The notes: generated by a model from the letters alone, not told the origin. Positions 45,586-57,255 are shown, numbered from the stretch's first letter. The stretch: DNA of 64,000 nt from Turbatrix aceti (GCA_963969345.1 OZ017769.1:10667725-10731724), one strand, 5' to 3'. Numbers and translations are program-made.

Positions 45586-48323
45586 TCATTGATAAGCCGC
45601 AGGTGGTGAAGCGGATTGGGGAACTTGCTGGGAAGGAGGGTAGCCTAAAAAATGAGCATTTTATAATTTTCCAGTCAAAGAAACAAAAGACATACCGTAT
45701 TGCTGGGAAGGAGCCTGTTGTTGGTAGTAGTTTGCAGGTGGCTGCTGCTGCTGTTGCTGCTGGGGTTGTTGTTGCTGCTGCTGTTGAGCAAAGCCGGATG
45801 GCGGCGGTGGTGGGACAAGACTCTGGATGCCGATGGACGACAGGGATGGCATCGGGAAAGACAGCGAAGCCGGCTGCGTGGTAATCGGTGGAGGAACGGG
45901 GAACGCGCCGTACGCAGACGTCGGAGGGTGAGGAGGCAGCGGGAATCCAGTTGGTGGCTTGTAGTCCGAGAACATCGGAGGCGGTGCTACTGGATTGTAG
46001 TTTCCTGAAAAAAGATACGTTGTTTTTTGAGTGCCAAAAAAAATCGCTTCATGTTTTTTCAACGTTTTTACAAAACATACGCAATGTTTTCAAATAAAAA
46101 TAGCGTCAATTTTTTCATTGTGCCAAAACTCACCAACAGACGACGGAGGCGGGGGAGGAGCGTAGAGAGTGGCTCCAGGCAGGGGAATGCCCTGGTTAGT
46201 CGGGGTAGGGGCGCTAGGCGGCGGAGTAGGCGTTGCCTGCGGGACATTCGTTCCAGGAGGAGCACCGTAAGCCAGGTACGGCTGGTAGGCCGATGATTGG
46301 ACAACCGGTGAGATGGATTCAACCGGAGGGTACTGTTGTGGTTGTTGCTGCTGCTGGTTGTTCGACTGTTGCTGATACGTATCAGGAGTCCGGGGTTGCT
46401 GCTGTTGTTGCTGAGGCTGCTGCTGCTGCTGGGGTTGCCAGTACTGAATCGGTGGTTGCTGTTGTTGTGGCTGTTGCTGTTCCTGAGTAGGCACGGGAGA
46501 TGACTGCTGCGATTGCTGTTGGTGCTGGGCTTGAACCGGACTCGGAGCCTGGGGCTGAGGAGGAAGCCTGACCTCGCTGGGCGGAGCTACCGGCTGAGGA
46601 TGGACCGTCGGTGGCAGCTTCTGCTCAACACCCAACTGAACAGAAGGATCCCAGCCGAGAATCGGGACCGGAGCAGGGGGAAGACCATTGGGCTGCGTGC
46701 CATTCGGCCGGACTGCGAATTCGCTCGGATCGGGGAACTGCTTCGGCGCGACCTTGGCAAGACCGTCAATTTGGGGAATGCCGGTAAATCCAGGCTGAGC
46801 AATGTTCACGGGACCCGAAGAGGGAAGCGATACGGACGTTTGATAGCCTTGGAGCAGCTGAAATAAAAAAATTAAGTTAAAAAAGGGATCCTATGACGAA
46901 AATTTTCAAAAAAACCAAAATATGAGCCAAAATATTAAATTCAAAGTCAATCAACCGTATAACCCCCTAAAAAAACTCACAGGTTGCTGAGGACGAGGCT
47001 GAGAACGATCAACGGAAACCGGAATACGGTGAAGATAACCGTAACCAATGTCGCATCCAAGACATCCCTCGCCACCCCAATTGTCGTTGGGAGTAAGCGT
47101 GACTTCGCGTACGTTGTCGTCATTGACGTTGTAGACGTAGAGCTTCAACGGCTTTCCGACATTCGCCTGGACAAGGGCAATAAGATCATCAGCCTGGTTT
47201 AGGACGGATTCGGCGCCGAGAACGTAATCATCGTTGGACACGAGGCCGGCAATTGCAGCGGGAGAGTTGGGCTGAACGGCGATGATGTGCCAGACGTTCT
47301 GGTTCGCGCCTTCGAAAGAGCAGAAACGAATTGAAACGCCGAGAAGGCCTTGGCCTCCCCAGTGGTCGGATGGCGTGATTTGGGTTTGGCGTACGGTTTG
47401 GGTTTTGCTGGAATAAGGCAAAAAAATGTAAAAATTGAAATGAAAAGTACAAAAGATCGTTTTCAGTATCTGCAATGTGGACTAAAAGGTAATAAAATAA
47501 GGAAAAAAGGTGTAATTCCGATGCAGCCTGCAACACACAAAAGTACTATAATAGTGAAATAAATTGTTACTCCGAATAAGCCTGCAAAACCAAAAATAAC
47601 AAAATAGCGACACAAACTGTTACTTCAATCTTGCCAGCAAACTGAAAAGTAATACAATAGCGAAAAAAGATGTTACATCACTTCAGCCTGCAAAACCAAA
47701 AGTAACAATTTAGCGTCAAAAACTGTTACACAGTACTTTTTTAATCATCAAAACAATAATACAAAAGTAACCAAACAAGACGTTTTATACCGTAACGGAC
47801 AATAACGTCCGATCGTTATTTTTTTCCGTTCAATATAAGAACCAACACACAAAAAACTTTTCGTTCATTTGTGCCTCCGAACATCAGGTCAAATGGTAAC
47901 TAATCATTGAGTAACGGTGAAATAAATAAATGAAGCTTTTCGTTCACCTTTTTTTTTATTAATATCATTTCCGCTCCACTCTTCCCTTTTTTTCCACCAA
48001 CCTGTTGTAAACCGTCATTTCAACCGGCCTCTCGACATGCTGCCGAAGAATTTCCTTGAGAGCATCGTTGTCCTGATCCTATAAAAACGAAAAACAAGCG
48101 ATGCACAAGTCCACGCGTTTGAACACCCACCAATCTCGTCTCGCCGATGGCAACAATGTAGTCAAAGTACGGCTCGAGGCCCGCTGCTTGTCCGGGAGAA
48201 TTGTCTTGAACCTGAAAGGCCCGGTGTAACGGATGGAAGGTGGTGACAGGTGTAACTCACCCGCAACACGTGGTATCCTTCACTGCCGCCTCCGGGAATA
48301 GGCGCGGACTCTGAATTGCCCAT
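45586..48323 (-). CDS. Golgi reassembly-stacking protein (GRASP55/65 family)
   Basis: Tethers Golgi membranes and supports unconventional secretion. Seven exons (48323-48261, 48211-48131, 48078-48002, 47407-46981, 46857-46134, 46004-45696, 45644-45586) join in frame. MGNSES has the glycine for N-myristoylation. Two PDZ-like GRASP repeats follow: [20 protein letters not shown] with [11 protein letters not shown], and [20 protein letters not shown] with [11 protein letters not shown]. Each is closed by a W-GG-G-LG motif ([34 protein letters not shown]), diagnostic of the family. The C-terminal half is proline- and glutamine-rich with CAG/CTG runs. It is divergent from the CDC40 gene. An acceptor-like TTTCAG lies 7 bases before the ATG. 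Confidence 0.95.
47450..47740. repeat. 53-bp repeat array (intron of GRASP gene)
   Basis: Five tandem units, the clearest in the window. Each has GCCTGCAA, AAAGTAACAAAATAGCG or a near variant, and GTTACTTC; spacing is about 53 bases. Confidence 0.85.
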
Positions 48324-48612
48324 GTTGCTTCTGAAACGGGTGAAATTCAGAAAATGAATTGAAAAGTTGATTTGAAGAGTGCAAAAAGTGATTCTGCAGG
48401 AAACAAGAAAGGAATACAACGTGGAAGGAGAAAAACACGAACAAATTTTAGCGAGCGTGTTTTACCATAATTGCGCGCAACCTGCGAGCTTGTCTCGCGC
48501 TGGAAAACCCAGTTCACCAAAGTCTCGCGCTTTTGCTTCGAAATTTTTTAGTTTTTTTTGTTGTTTACCGCTTTTTACGTTCCTTGATCGTGCATCTGCC
48601 GTCTATTTCAGC
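48324..48612. promoter_or_regulatory. Bidirectional promoter region of GRASP and CDC40
   Basis: 289 bases separate divergent start codons. No TATA box is obvious. TCTATTTCAG immediately precedes the CDC40 ATG, as in trans-spliced nematode genes. Confidence 0.5.
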
Positions 48613-51600
48613 ATGGATGCCCTACGATCGTATAAAGGTGCAGACTCGGACTCGGATGAGCCAGAAGACGTCTCGATGGACGCGGTTATTGATCCGGAAG
48701 AAGCAGCGAAGCGTCTCGGCATTGGATTTGCTCCGGTATCTGAGATCGTGCCGTACGCTTCCACCGCTGAGCTTGCTTCCAACAGCACAGTTGCTGTTTA
48801 CGATGAAAAGAAGAAGGAACTGACGACTAATCCTAAGTTTGGAGAACTTTTCAAGCCTCAGGTTGGTTTTTCGGTGGTTTTATGAGCTTTTTGGGTTTAA
48901 AATACTTGTATTTTTTTTCCTAGAGTGGCCATTTTGTTGTAGAAAATGGGGATTGTGGATTAGAAATAATTGTGTGGTTTTTAGTTGTTTTTTTGGGGGG
49001 TTTTTGGCAACTTCACGTAAAGTAACAAAATAGTGATAAAGGGAGCTACTCCAATGCAGCCTGCAAAAAAAAAGTAACGAAGTGGAGACAAAAAATGTTA
49101 TTCTACTTTGGCCTGCGAAATCAAAGGTAACAAAATAGCGATGAAAAGTGTTACTTCTTGTTAGCCTGCCAAATAAAAAGTAACAAATTAGTGTCGAAAT
49201 GTGTTACTTCGATTTAGCCTACAAACCCAAAAGTAACAAAATAGGGATAAAATGTGTTACTACTACTTCACCTTAGTTTTTGCAAAAATGTCTAAAATAA
49301 GACTTTTCACCCTTTTTTTCAGGTCGGTCCTTCGAACCCCTTCAAATCCGAAAAACAACGAGCTCCCAAAAACATGCTGACCGGCTACGTTGAAAAAGCC
49401 CACATCGATGCCTTCCAATTCGACTCTCAAATTCGCACTTTCAATACCCTTGGCTACGCGGATAATCCGTCGGTCGGCGCTAGTAGCAGCTCCATTGTCG
49501 GAAGCGCAAAGAAAGCCGAAGAACACGCCGGAGCGTCGGTCTTTGACAGCGCCATCAAGACAGGACTCCAAAAGCGTAAACGAGTTGCAAACTACGATGC
49601 TGCGGATGTTGATAACTTCACCGGTCCTTGGGCAAAGTTCGAAGACGAAAAGACGGTTGCTAAGGCGGATCCCGAACTTCAGAAGGAAATGGATGAGTAC
49701 ATGAAGAAAAAGCGAGCTCAATCAAGGGCTGGAAGGAAGAAGGCCCGTGACGAGGAACACGCGATTGAGGAAGACGTTACCTGTCATGGTGAGTGGGGGT
49801 TTGGGACGAAATTTTTTTTCATCGGATATTTTTTTATCGATTTTTGAAGATTTGGCAAAAAACATGTCGTATTTTTTGTTTAAAAATTAAGCCTAAATTT
49901 CAAATTTTATAAAAATAATTTTTTTATTTCAAATTTTATCACAATGATTTCGTTGCAAGATTGGCTTTTTTTCGAGGCTGACGGTTTTTTTGTTACAAGA
50001 GTTCTTTGTTGTTGTATTTTAAAAAAATTGTCCTAAAATTTTTGTTTCTTACCGAAAACTTTTTCATTTATATTTTTTTAGTCAAGGACAACCCGGATTA
50101 CAAGCAACGTCCTCTCCTCAGCATCCCTCAATTTACGGGTGCTACCCTGCGTGCGGATTACGTTCCCCACAGATGCTTCCCGCCCACCAAGCTCATCCAC
50201 TCGTACAAGGGTCACTCAAAGGCCGTCAATGCCACCCGCTGGTTCCCGGGCTCAGCCCACCTCTTCCTCACCTGTTCGATGGACGCCAAAGTCAAGCTCT
50301 GGGAGGTCTTTGGCAAGAGAAAGTGTCTCCAGACCTTCTCCGGCCACAAACTGCCCATCCGGGACTGTGCGTTCAACAACACTGGCACGGAATTTCTATC
50401 TGCGTCGTTTGACAACTACATCAAGCTCTGGGACACGGAAACCGGACAGGTCAAGCAAAGGTTCAATACCGGGCATCGACCGTTCTGTGTCAAGTACAAT
50501 CCAGATGACGACAAGCAGAATATCTTCCTATCCGGCATGCAAAACAAGAAAATCATTCAGTGGGACACTCGAACCGGAGAAATTGAACAGGAATACGATA
50601 GACATCTCGGAGCCGTCAATTCCGTCACTTTCTTCGACGATAATCGACGATTCTGCTCGACTTCTGATGACAAGTCTATCAGAATCTGGGAATGGGGAAT
50701 TCCCGTTGATACGAAGCTCATTCAGAATGCTGGTCTTCACTCGATTCCTACCATGACGAAATCGCCGGATGGTGAGTTACGAAAGAGGAAAAATATTTTT
50801 TGGGGGACAGACAAAACGTGGTTACGATCAAATTTACAATTCTTTGTTTGTTTTTTCAAATATTTTTTAATCGGTATAACTTATTAGGATCGTAAAAAAC
50901 TGACTAATATGTATCCAGAACACCTGAATGTTACGATATTATCATCGTAACATGCACAAAAATAGGAAATGTTTTATGAGGCAGCATAACATGCAAGCTA
51001 ACAAATAGTAACATTTTTTACCGCTATTTTATTACTTTTGGTTATACAGGCTAAAGTGAAGTAACTTTTTTTGTCGCTGTTGTGTTACTTTTTTGTTTGC
51101 ATGCTCGATCGGAGTAATATTTTTTTTTTTTACTTTTGGGTCTAAAATATTTTTTTAGTTTTAACAACCGCTTTTTTTCTGCATTTTTTTCGTTATTGCT
51201 TACTTTGAATTTTCAGAAAAATGGATCGTTGGTCAAGCCATGGACAACCGTATCGTTCTCTTCCAACTCATAGACGATAAACTGCGATTTTCAAAGAAAC
51301 GCTCATTCCGTGGTCACAACGTATCCGGTTATGCGTGTACCGTTGATTTTTCACCTGAAATGAGGTAGGTTTTTTTTTAATTAAAAGAAGCGTTGTTTGT
51401 AAAAAAATTGTGTACTTTCATGTCAGTTTGAAAGAGTGTGCACAGCGCGCTGTGGTGTGGTACGCTTTTCTCTGACTTCTCTGGGCTCTTGCTGGGCGCG
51501 GGTTAGAGTTGAGCGAGCGCATTGACTTGAGCTTGGTGCACCTCCTCGTCCGGTATCTTTGCGCAGAGGCGATAACGTGACCAATGAGGGAAACCGAGGT

Positions 51601-51945
51601 GCGTTTATTGCTGGTTGAAAACTTCTACCAATTGCCCGCGGTGGTCTCTGAAATATGAGTACCATTCGCAATTTTTGGACGCTCCTTGGGAGCTTATTTA
51701 ACAAATTTATTGTAGTCTTGTGGCATGATGCGGTAAATAAAAAAAATTTCAGCTTCATCTGCTCCGGTGACGCTCAGGGCAGAGTCTTCATCTGGGACTG
51801 GAAAACCCATCGCATCGTCGCCCGCTGGCAGGCGCACGAAAACGTCTGCATGTCAACGCTCTGGCATCCACACGAGAAATCACGCATGATTACGGCTGGC
51901 TGGGATGGTGTCGTCAAGATGTGGAATACAACTTCTGATGCATGA
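48613..51945 (+). CDS. cdc40: Pre-mRNA-processing factor 17 (CDC40/PRP17), WD40 splicing factor
   Basis: Acts in the second catalytic step of splicing. Exons 48613-48861, 49323-49788, 50082-50771, 51217-51364 and 51753-51945 join in frame. Signature regions in order: NMLTGYVEKAHIDAFQFDSQ (human NMLSGYAEPAHINDFMFEQQ), FTGPWAKFEDEKTVA, then a seven-bladed WD40 propeller: TCSMDAKVKLWEVFGKRKCL, FLSASFDNYIKLWDTETGQV, IIQWDTRTGEIEQEYDRHLG, STSDDKSIRIWEWGIPVD, SGDAQGRVFIWDWKTHRIVA, and the final TAGWDGVVKMWNT. Apparently complete. Intron 4 carries a U4 snRNA on the same strand. The next gene downstream starts after 174 bases on the same strand. Confidence 0.97.
49010..49265. repeat. 53-bp repeat array (first intron of CDC40)
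   Basis: Four to five units: AAAGTAACAAAATAGTG, GCAGCCTGCAAA, TGTTACTTCTTGTTAGCCTG and variants. Confidence 0.8.
50985..51140. repeat. 53-bp repeat array (third intron of CDC40)
   Basis: Units reading CGCTATTTTATTACTTTTGG and ACAGGCTAAAGTGAAGTAAC, opposite in strand to the array in the first intron of the same gene. Confidence 0.7.
51555..51693 (+). ncRNA. U4: U4 spliceosomal snRNA (nested in CDC40 intron 4)
   Basis: The sequence follows U4 from end to end. A 5' ATCTTTGCGCAG is followed by GATAACGTGACCAATGAGG, forming U4/U6 stem II and the 5' stem-loop with its K-turn bases. CGAGGTGCGTTTATTGCTGG covers stem I, then TTGAAAACTT and the central CCCGCGGT stem. The Sm site is AATTTTTGG, and a terminal hairpin GCTCCTTGGGAGC ends at 51693. 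The GATAACGTGACCAATGA and GGTGCGTTTATTGCTGG segments resemble nematode U4. The upstream 120 bases within the intron, GC-rich, should contain its own promoter. Same strand as the host gene, itself a splicing factor. Confidence 0.93.
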
Positions 51946-52119
51946 TACACACATTTGTATGAAACCGTGTTTACGTTAACGTTGAATGAACTCAAAAAAG
52001 AACTGTGAGGGTTGTCGATAAAACGGTTTTATTTACCGTAAAATAATTTTTATTATGATGATTTAAAAAAATGTCACCTTTTTAAAATCAAAAAATGTCA
52101 GGAATCTGAAGCACTAAAG

Positions 52120-52877
52120 ATGTCTGTTTGCCATCGGGCGGCCGATCAACTTCGGATCTGCTCCGGTTCTGTGGTGCTCCGTCGTCTGGCGTCATCTTCT
52201 TCTGCGGCGACAAACGAACAGCTCACAACTGCTTACGATGAACCCGTGCCGAAGGGGAAAGGCAAATTTCAGTTTTGGCGACCTCCGTATGTTTTTTTTA
52301 TAACATTTATTATCGGCTTCAAAATTTATATTTTTTTTGTCGAGGTTACATTATTCAAACTGAAAGATTGGGATGGGAATCTTTTCTAAAATTTAGAAAC
52401 TGATATAGTTTTTTTTTGTGACCCACGTGAAAAAAAAATGTGGCGCTAAAAATACCGTATATACTAAACAACGGTTTCTTTCAGGCCATTTTATAAGCAA
52501 TAACAATTTATAATGAATAAATACAGTAGTGAATATGTTTTTTTGTTTTTTGCAGTGTCTACGTCGGCCCCTACGTGAGTCCCCTTCAGAAGGGACCTGA
52601 TTACTCCGTTCTTAACAGCCATCGGCCTCTCGTAACGTCCCGCTCGGAATCCCTGCGTCTCAAACACCAGCTCGAACTTGGAGTGAGTTTTCGCGATAGA
52701 CGAAAAATTTTGAAGTGAATGATCTTTTATTTTCAGAAACAAATAGTCAAGGCGTTGGGCGAAATCAAGCTTGCTGAGGACCTTCACGCGCAATCCGTCG
52801 CCGAACAAAGGACCGCTGAGGCGGAAAAAGCCAAATGGACGCCGAAGGAAAAGGCTGCTGGCCTGCAGATATCTTAG
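52120..52877 (+). CDS. Probable mitochondrial ribosomal protein mL52
   Basis: Exons 52120-52286, 52556-52682 and 52737-52877 join in frame (about 144 residues). The N-terminus is an arginine- and serine-rich mitochondrial presequence without acids early on (SVVLRRLASSSSAATN). The mature part has a YVGPYVSPLQKGPDYSVLNS stretch followed by RPLV and a long charged helix, as in mL52 ([20 protein letters not shown] then helix). The assignment rests on this pattern and on size. It lies 174 bases after CDC40 on the same strand, with a TGTCAG acceptor-like site about 18 bases before the ATG, suggesting a nematode-style operon. Confidence 0.6.
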
Positions 52878-53570
52878 GTTTAGGAAAGGGGTTTTGTGCA
52901 TGAAAGGTTTGGGAAGATAAAGTGTTGGGTTTTTATGTCGGCAATGCGTGTATGAGGATGAGGGTGTGGATCAGGGATGGGCCAATAGTTTTTTTCGTTT
53001 GCAAACAAGCAAGAACGTTTTGGTAAATTTTGTTCGAAAAATCAAACAAATGTAAACACCTGATTTTTTTGTGAAACAAAAGCGCAAAATTTGTTTTCAA
53101 CCGAGAAAAATTGTCTGGCCATTGTTGTCGTCCTGGGCAGAAAAAAAAATTTGTCACTCTAAAAAAATCGGTGCAACGTTACTTTTCAATTTGTGGCAAA
53201 AACGGTATCAAGATATCAACATGATTTCTATTCAAGAGTCTGACTGCAAAATTAGGGGTGTGACTGTATAGTTATCGACAACATACAATTGAAGTCTATT
53301 GTACTTCGTCCACTCCTTCAGCGTTGTTCGTTGTTGTTGACATCTTTCCTTATGTGTAATCCGTCGAGCGCAATCTGTGACAGCCATTGTTAAGATCTGA
53401 GCGTTACAAAAAACTCATCATGGATTCAGGGTACCACCATTTGATATGATTGCCTTTTTTGCACCCCCTCCCCTGACTCCAGTTGTATTTAAGCCGGAGC
53501 AGCAACCAATATCACAGTAAACTTCCACAACGTTTATAAAGTTGTTGAAACTGCACAATTAGTTTCAATA
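52878..53570. promoter_or_regulatory. Intergenic; promoter of secreted gene with TATTTAA box
   Basis: TATTTAA at 53486-53492, about 80 bases before the ATG at 53571. The flanking blocks (AACTCATCATGGATTCAGG and TGATTGCC) recur before the gene at 57327 (AGCTCATTATGAATTCAGG), showing a shared duplicated promoter. The rest holds no recognised gene. Confidence 0.55.
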
Positions 53571-54274
53571 ATGAAGCTCGTGTCTACCAATAATTTTATA
53601 TTAATTTTCTTCCTTTGTAGTATTGGTATCACCAGCACGCTACCAGGTATGAATAAATATTTGTAGGATCGGACTTGTGTCATGTTGTTATTTTTTAAAA
53701 TGCTTGGCTTGAAAATAAAGAAAAAATAATAAATTTCACCTTTGCAGTGCCTGGCGGCAGCACGCCCCTGGCGACAAGTCGGATAGCACCCACGCAGACA
53801 ACGTATAAAAATACGACGGTCGTGACGAAAAAGACGCAAACAACGCCGCTGCCGACAGCACCACCTATAGCGGTATCGGTGAACATCTCCATTACAGGAC
53901 CTGAAAAATCTTCCGGTTCTTCGACCAAAGATGCCGCAGCACCTGGTGGAGTCGCCTCTAAATCTCCCGCTGCTCACACAACGAAACATCATTACAACCC
54001 TACGAAAGCCCCTAGCACCACAAAACTCCCGAGGAATCCATTTACAATTCCCAAAAAGACTACCAAACCTAAGGGAACGGGGGGACAAAGTTCCAAAGGA
54101 TCCGAACAGGCTGAGAATCAAGAAAAGCCGACAGAACAACCACAAAACGACGACGCCAATCAAGAAACGGAGGCGACTCAATATTCAGAACACCCTGAAG
54201 ACGCGTCACGGAACCCGCAACTGACACAGATGCAGTCACGTCAGCAGCGTAGATCCTGTCACAGTGGACGGTAA
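53571..54274 (+). CDS. Secreted threonine/proline-rich mucin-like protein
   Basis: Exon 1 (53571-53646) encodes a signal peptide, MKLVSTNNFILIFFLCSSIG; exon 2 begins at 53749 and runs open to 54274. The mature part is rich in Thr, Ser, Pro, Lys and Gln (VTKKTQTTPLPTAPPIAV, KLPRNPFTIPKKTTKPKGT), like an O-glycosylated surface or cuticle protein. The frame ends inside a duplicated block: GTGGACGG(T/C)AATACAGGGAA occurs at about 54262 and 54402. A different frame then stays open into the acidic tail at 54370-54795, so a frameshift or unrecognised intron may connect them. Paralogous in signal peptide and promoter to 57327. Confidence 0.6.
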
Positions 54275-54369
54275 TACAGGGAACGAAGAGGAGTGCGCAG
54301 ACGGCGATGAAGACTGCCCAGAAACCCCGAACACCCTGAAAACGCCGTCACGGAACCTGCAACCGACAA

Positions 54370-54795
54370 GAGGAAGTCACGGTTAGCAGTGTAGATCCTA
54401 TCACAGTGGACGGCAATACAGGGAACGAAGAGGAGTGCGCAGACGACGGCGATGAGGCCTGCCCGGAAGACCCCGAAAACAACAGCGAAGAAGAGTGCGT
54501 CGACGATGCCGATGACGGCTGTGAAAACGGCGGAGACGACGGCGGAGACGACAACGGCGGAGACGACAACGGCGGAGACGACAACGGCGGAGACGACGAC
54601 GGCGTAGATGATTATGGCGGAGATGATGACGGTGGAGACGACGGCGGAGATGATTATGGCGGAGATGATGACGGTGGAGACGACGGCGGAGATGATTATG
54701 GCGGAGATGATGACGGCGGAGACGACGACGGCGGAGACGACGACGGCGGGGATGACATGGGAGGAGATTATGACGCAGGTGGTGATTATTACTAA
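54370..54795 (+). CDS. Acidic Asp/Gly-rich repeat segment, probable C-terminal part of the mucin-like gene
   Basis: An open frame reading VSSVDPITVDGNTGNEEECA, several cysteines, then GGDDNGGDD and GGDDDGGDDYGG repeats to a stop at 54795. The 9-15 base repeats make other frames open too. It has no start of its own and directly follows the mucin-like frame, with a duplicated block of about 140 bases between. Likely a tail exon or a frame-shifted piece of that gene. Long aspartate stretches suggest calcium binding, by composition only. Confidence 0.45.
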   Translation, partial: EEVTVSSVDPITVDGNTGNEEECADDGDEACPEDPENNSEEECVDDADDGCENGGDDGGDDNGGDDNGGDDNGGDDDGVDDYGGDDDGGDDGGDDYGGDDDGGDDGGDDYGGDDDGGDDDGGDDDGGDDMGGDYDAGGDYY

Positions 54796-55323
54796 ACATG
54801 GCTTATATAGAGATTCATAACGCTTTACAACACAATTACGCTCAAAAGAAGTGTAGAAACGCATTATGTGATTGCATCCCCCATAGTATTGCTTACAATT
54901 TAGTTTTGACTGTATAGACAATAATTTATACAATTGTTAAGCTGACATGTATTACCAATAAATTATATCCGTTACTGACTAAAACTGGCAAGCGTTCGAT
55001 CAAGGGGTTATCAAAGTCAACGCACTATGAGCTGCGCATGCGATTTCCAGCCCCTAATGACCAAAAAGTACATGCTGTGCGTTCGTATAACGTATAACTA
55101 AATTTTTTGTATAACAATGAAAAGACAGAAAGCGAAATACCACTGCTTTTTAACAGATACCATAACTTCCGGATATCTTACAACTGTGATGTCAGGTACC
55201 AATGGATTTTACGGACAAACAAGTTCATGCATGACTCACTGCTCTCTCCCGATAGCTCACGAGCGCGAGCGGAGCGGAGCGAGCGCGAAAAATTGAAAAA
55301 CTCAGAGCGCGAGTTGAGCAAAC
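54796..55323. other. Intergenic region before transposon
   Basis: No gene recognised. An AATAAA at about 54957 could serve the upstream gene. GAGCGCGAGCGGAGCGGAGC-type short repeats near 55260 are low complexity. Confidence 0.5.
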
Positions 55324-56991
55324 CCGCCCCAACACTCCTTTCGACGACCTAATGCTCCATACAGGCTGTTTTTAAGAACCTTCGTATGAATCATGAAAGG
55401 TTCTTTTTCTTTCTTATACGGACCTTTAGATCCAATTTTCACTCGTATACGAACCGTTAGATAAAAAATGGAAGACGCGCGCATCCGTATGGCAGTTGTA
55501 AGATCGTACAAGAACTTGTATTTTTTCTGCAGCGCGCGCGACTCAAACCAAGTTTTTTTTTGTTTCAAATTGAAAATGACAAAAATCTCACTGGCTACCA
55601 TTTCTGCAGCATAACGCTGTGGATGCCATGATAAATTTTGCCCTTTCAATTTTAAACAAACAATTTCCCCGTCTGGAGTTGAGTGGGGCTATCACTGGCT
55701 ACCATTTATACAGCAAAAAACTGTGGATGCTCCGATATTCACCCAACTCCAGTTTCAAACAGACCTGGTAAATTTGACGAGCTGATTGCCGGTCGGATTC
55801 ATGTCATGGGGTAGTATCGAAGGATGTCGATGTCACGGTGATTCCTCATCTGAAACCAAAATGTGCCGGTAAAACGTGCTCAGAGATTATGTAGACAAAA
55901 TTTTACCTGTAATAACGGTTATTTCAGAATGACGAACTTGAGTAGCGGCTTTCGATAGTTGTCGAGGTTAATGAGAATCTGCAAAAAAAAGAAAATACGT
56001 TACTTTTTGTAATGCCACTCAAAAAGAAAAAAAAGGAAAAAAAAATATTTGTTCAACCCCATTTTTCAAAAAAAAAAACATACGGAAATCTGAAAAAAAT
56101 ACTGAAAAAGTCATTACAATTTTATAAATATCCATGATTTTGGAAAGCAAAAGAACTTACCAAATTTTACTGAAAAAAAATTGAATGAAACCCAATAAAA
56201 ATTTCTTATTTTTTTCGTAAAACAAAACTTACCGGAAAATTATTCTGAAAAGTCTAAAAAAAGTTAGTTTGTGTGAGCGAAATCACAATAATCGTATGTT
56301 TTAGCAAAAAAAGATATTATAGGGTTTGTGCAACCCATTTCTATATTATTTTAAATAAAAGTTTATTGTCAATTCATCACAACACATAAATACAAAAAAT
56401 GATTATCAAAAAAGTAACGGATATTAAAGGGTTTGTAAAACCCATGATCTTCAACAAGGGTCATATGCCATTTTTTTTATTTACAAATTCACAAAAATAA
56501 ACGAAAAAAAATTACTTAACAAAACGAGAAGCAGTGGGCCGTCGTAGATGAGAATCTGAAAACAATGGTTCATAGGTGACAAAACTAAGTAATATTACCG
56601 ACAAATCACGGACATTAATTAGGAAAACAAACGGGCAAATCGCTCTTGCCATAAGAAAACCAAAGTGTTTGAAAAAAATTGCTCGATTCATTTTGTTGCA
56701 CGTGCAGGTTGCCGGCATCAAAACCAAACTTGATCGTTTTTCGCATCGCAGAAAAGAAAAAAAATACAAGTCCGTAAGATCATATTTTTGGCTTATAAGA
56801 TTCATACGCTGCCATATGGCTGCGCGATGCTGCGCCGCGACGCGTCGTCAAACCATTCCCCGCTTTTTGTCTGTATAGGGTATTTTTATGGTCCATATTC
56901 GTTCGAAGATCTTCCAAATACCTTATAAGGCATTCTTAGGGAACAATACAAAGTATGGAGCTTTAGATCTGTGAAAGGAGTGTTGGGGCGG
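55324..56991. mobile_element. TIR element (CCGCCCCAAC ends), compact copy
   Basis: Inverted ends CCGCCCCAACACTCCTTTC (55324) and GAAAGGAGTGTTGGGGCGG (ending 56991) with further matching GCTCCATAC / GTATGGAGC. Interior 55375-56988 equals 9829-13056 minus the nested 1561-base element, giving the empty-site reference for that insertion. Reading frames inside are short and lack a transposase signature, so it is non-autonomous. Confidence 0.8.
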
Positions 56992-57247
56992 AAAATAAGT
57001 CAATTGAAGAATTTTGTGAAAAACCTTGGATTACGCATTAGGAAAAAAGTCACCAACAACGCTGAACGCGGGGGCGAGCTCTGTACAACGGACAGCAATT
57101 GTATGTTTCTGGGAACTACAGTCGCACCCTAATTTTGTAGTCAGAATCTCGAATTAAATGTGACGAAAAGCTCATTATGAATTCAGGAAGTCCCTGAATC
57201 AATGCCTTTGGCGGGATTGCCCGTTTACCACACCTTGACTCGGCGCG

Positions 57248-57255
57248 TATTTAAA
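57248..57255 (+). promoter_or_regulatory. TATTTAAA box of repeat-rich secreted gene
   Basis: TATTTAAA about 75 bases before the ATG at 57327, in the same relation as in the gene at 53571. Confidence 0.5.

Noticed and set aside
45661..46490. Plus-strand leucine/valine-rich frames
   Set aside because: Antisense of the CAG/CTG glutamine runs in the GRASP gene.
47450..47740. Regularly spaced repeats that might suggest a CRISPR array
   Set aside because: Units are degenerate, without distinct spacers, and lie in an intron of an animal gene.
54259..54933. Minus-strand frames rich in Val/Ser or His/Arg
   Set aside because: Antisense shadow of the Asp-Gly repeat.
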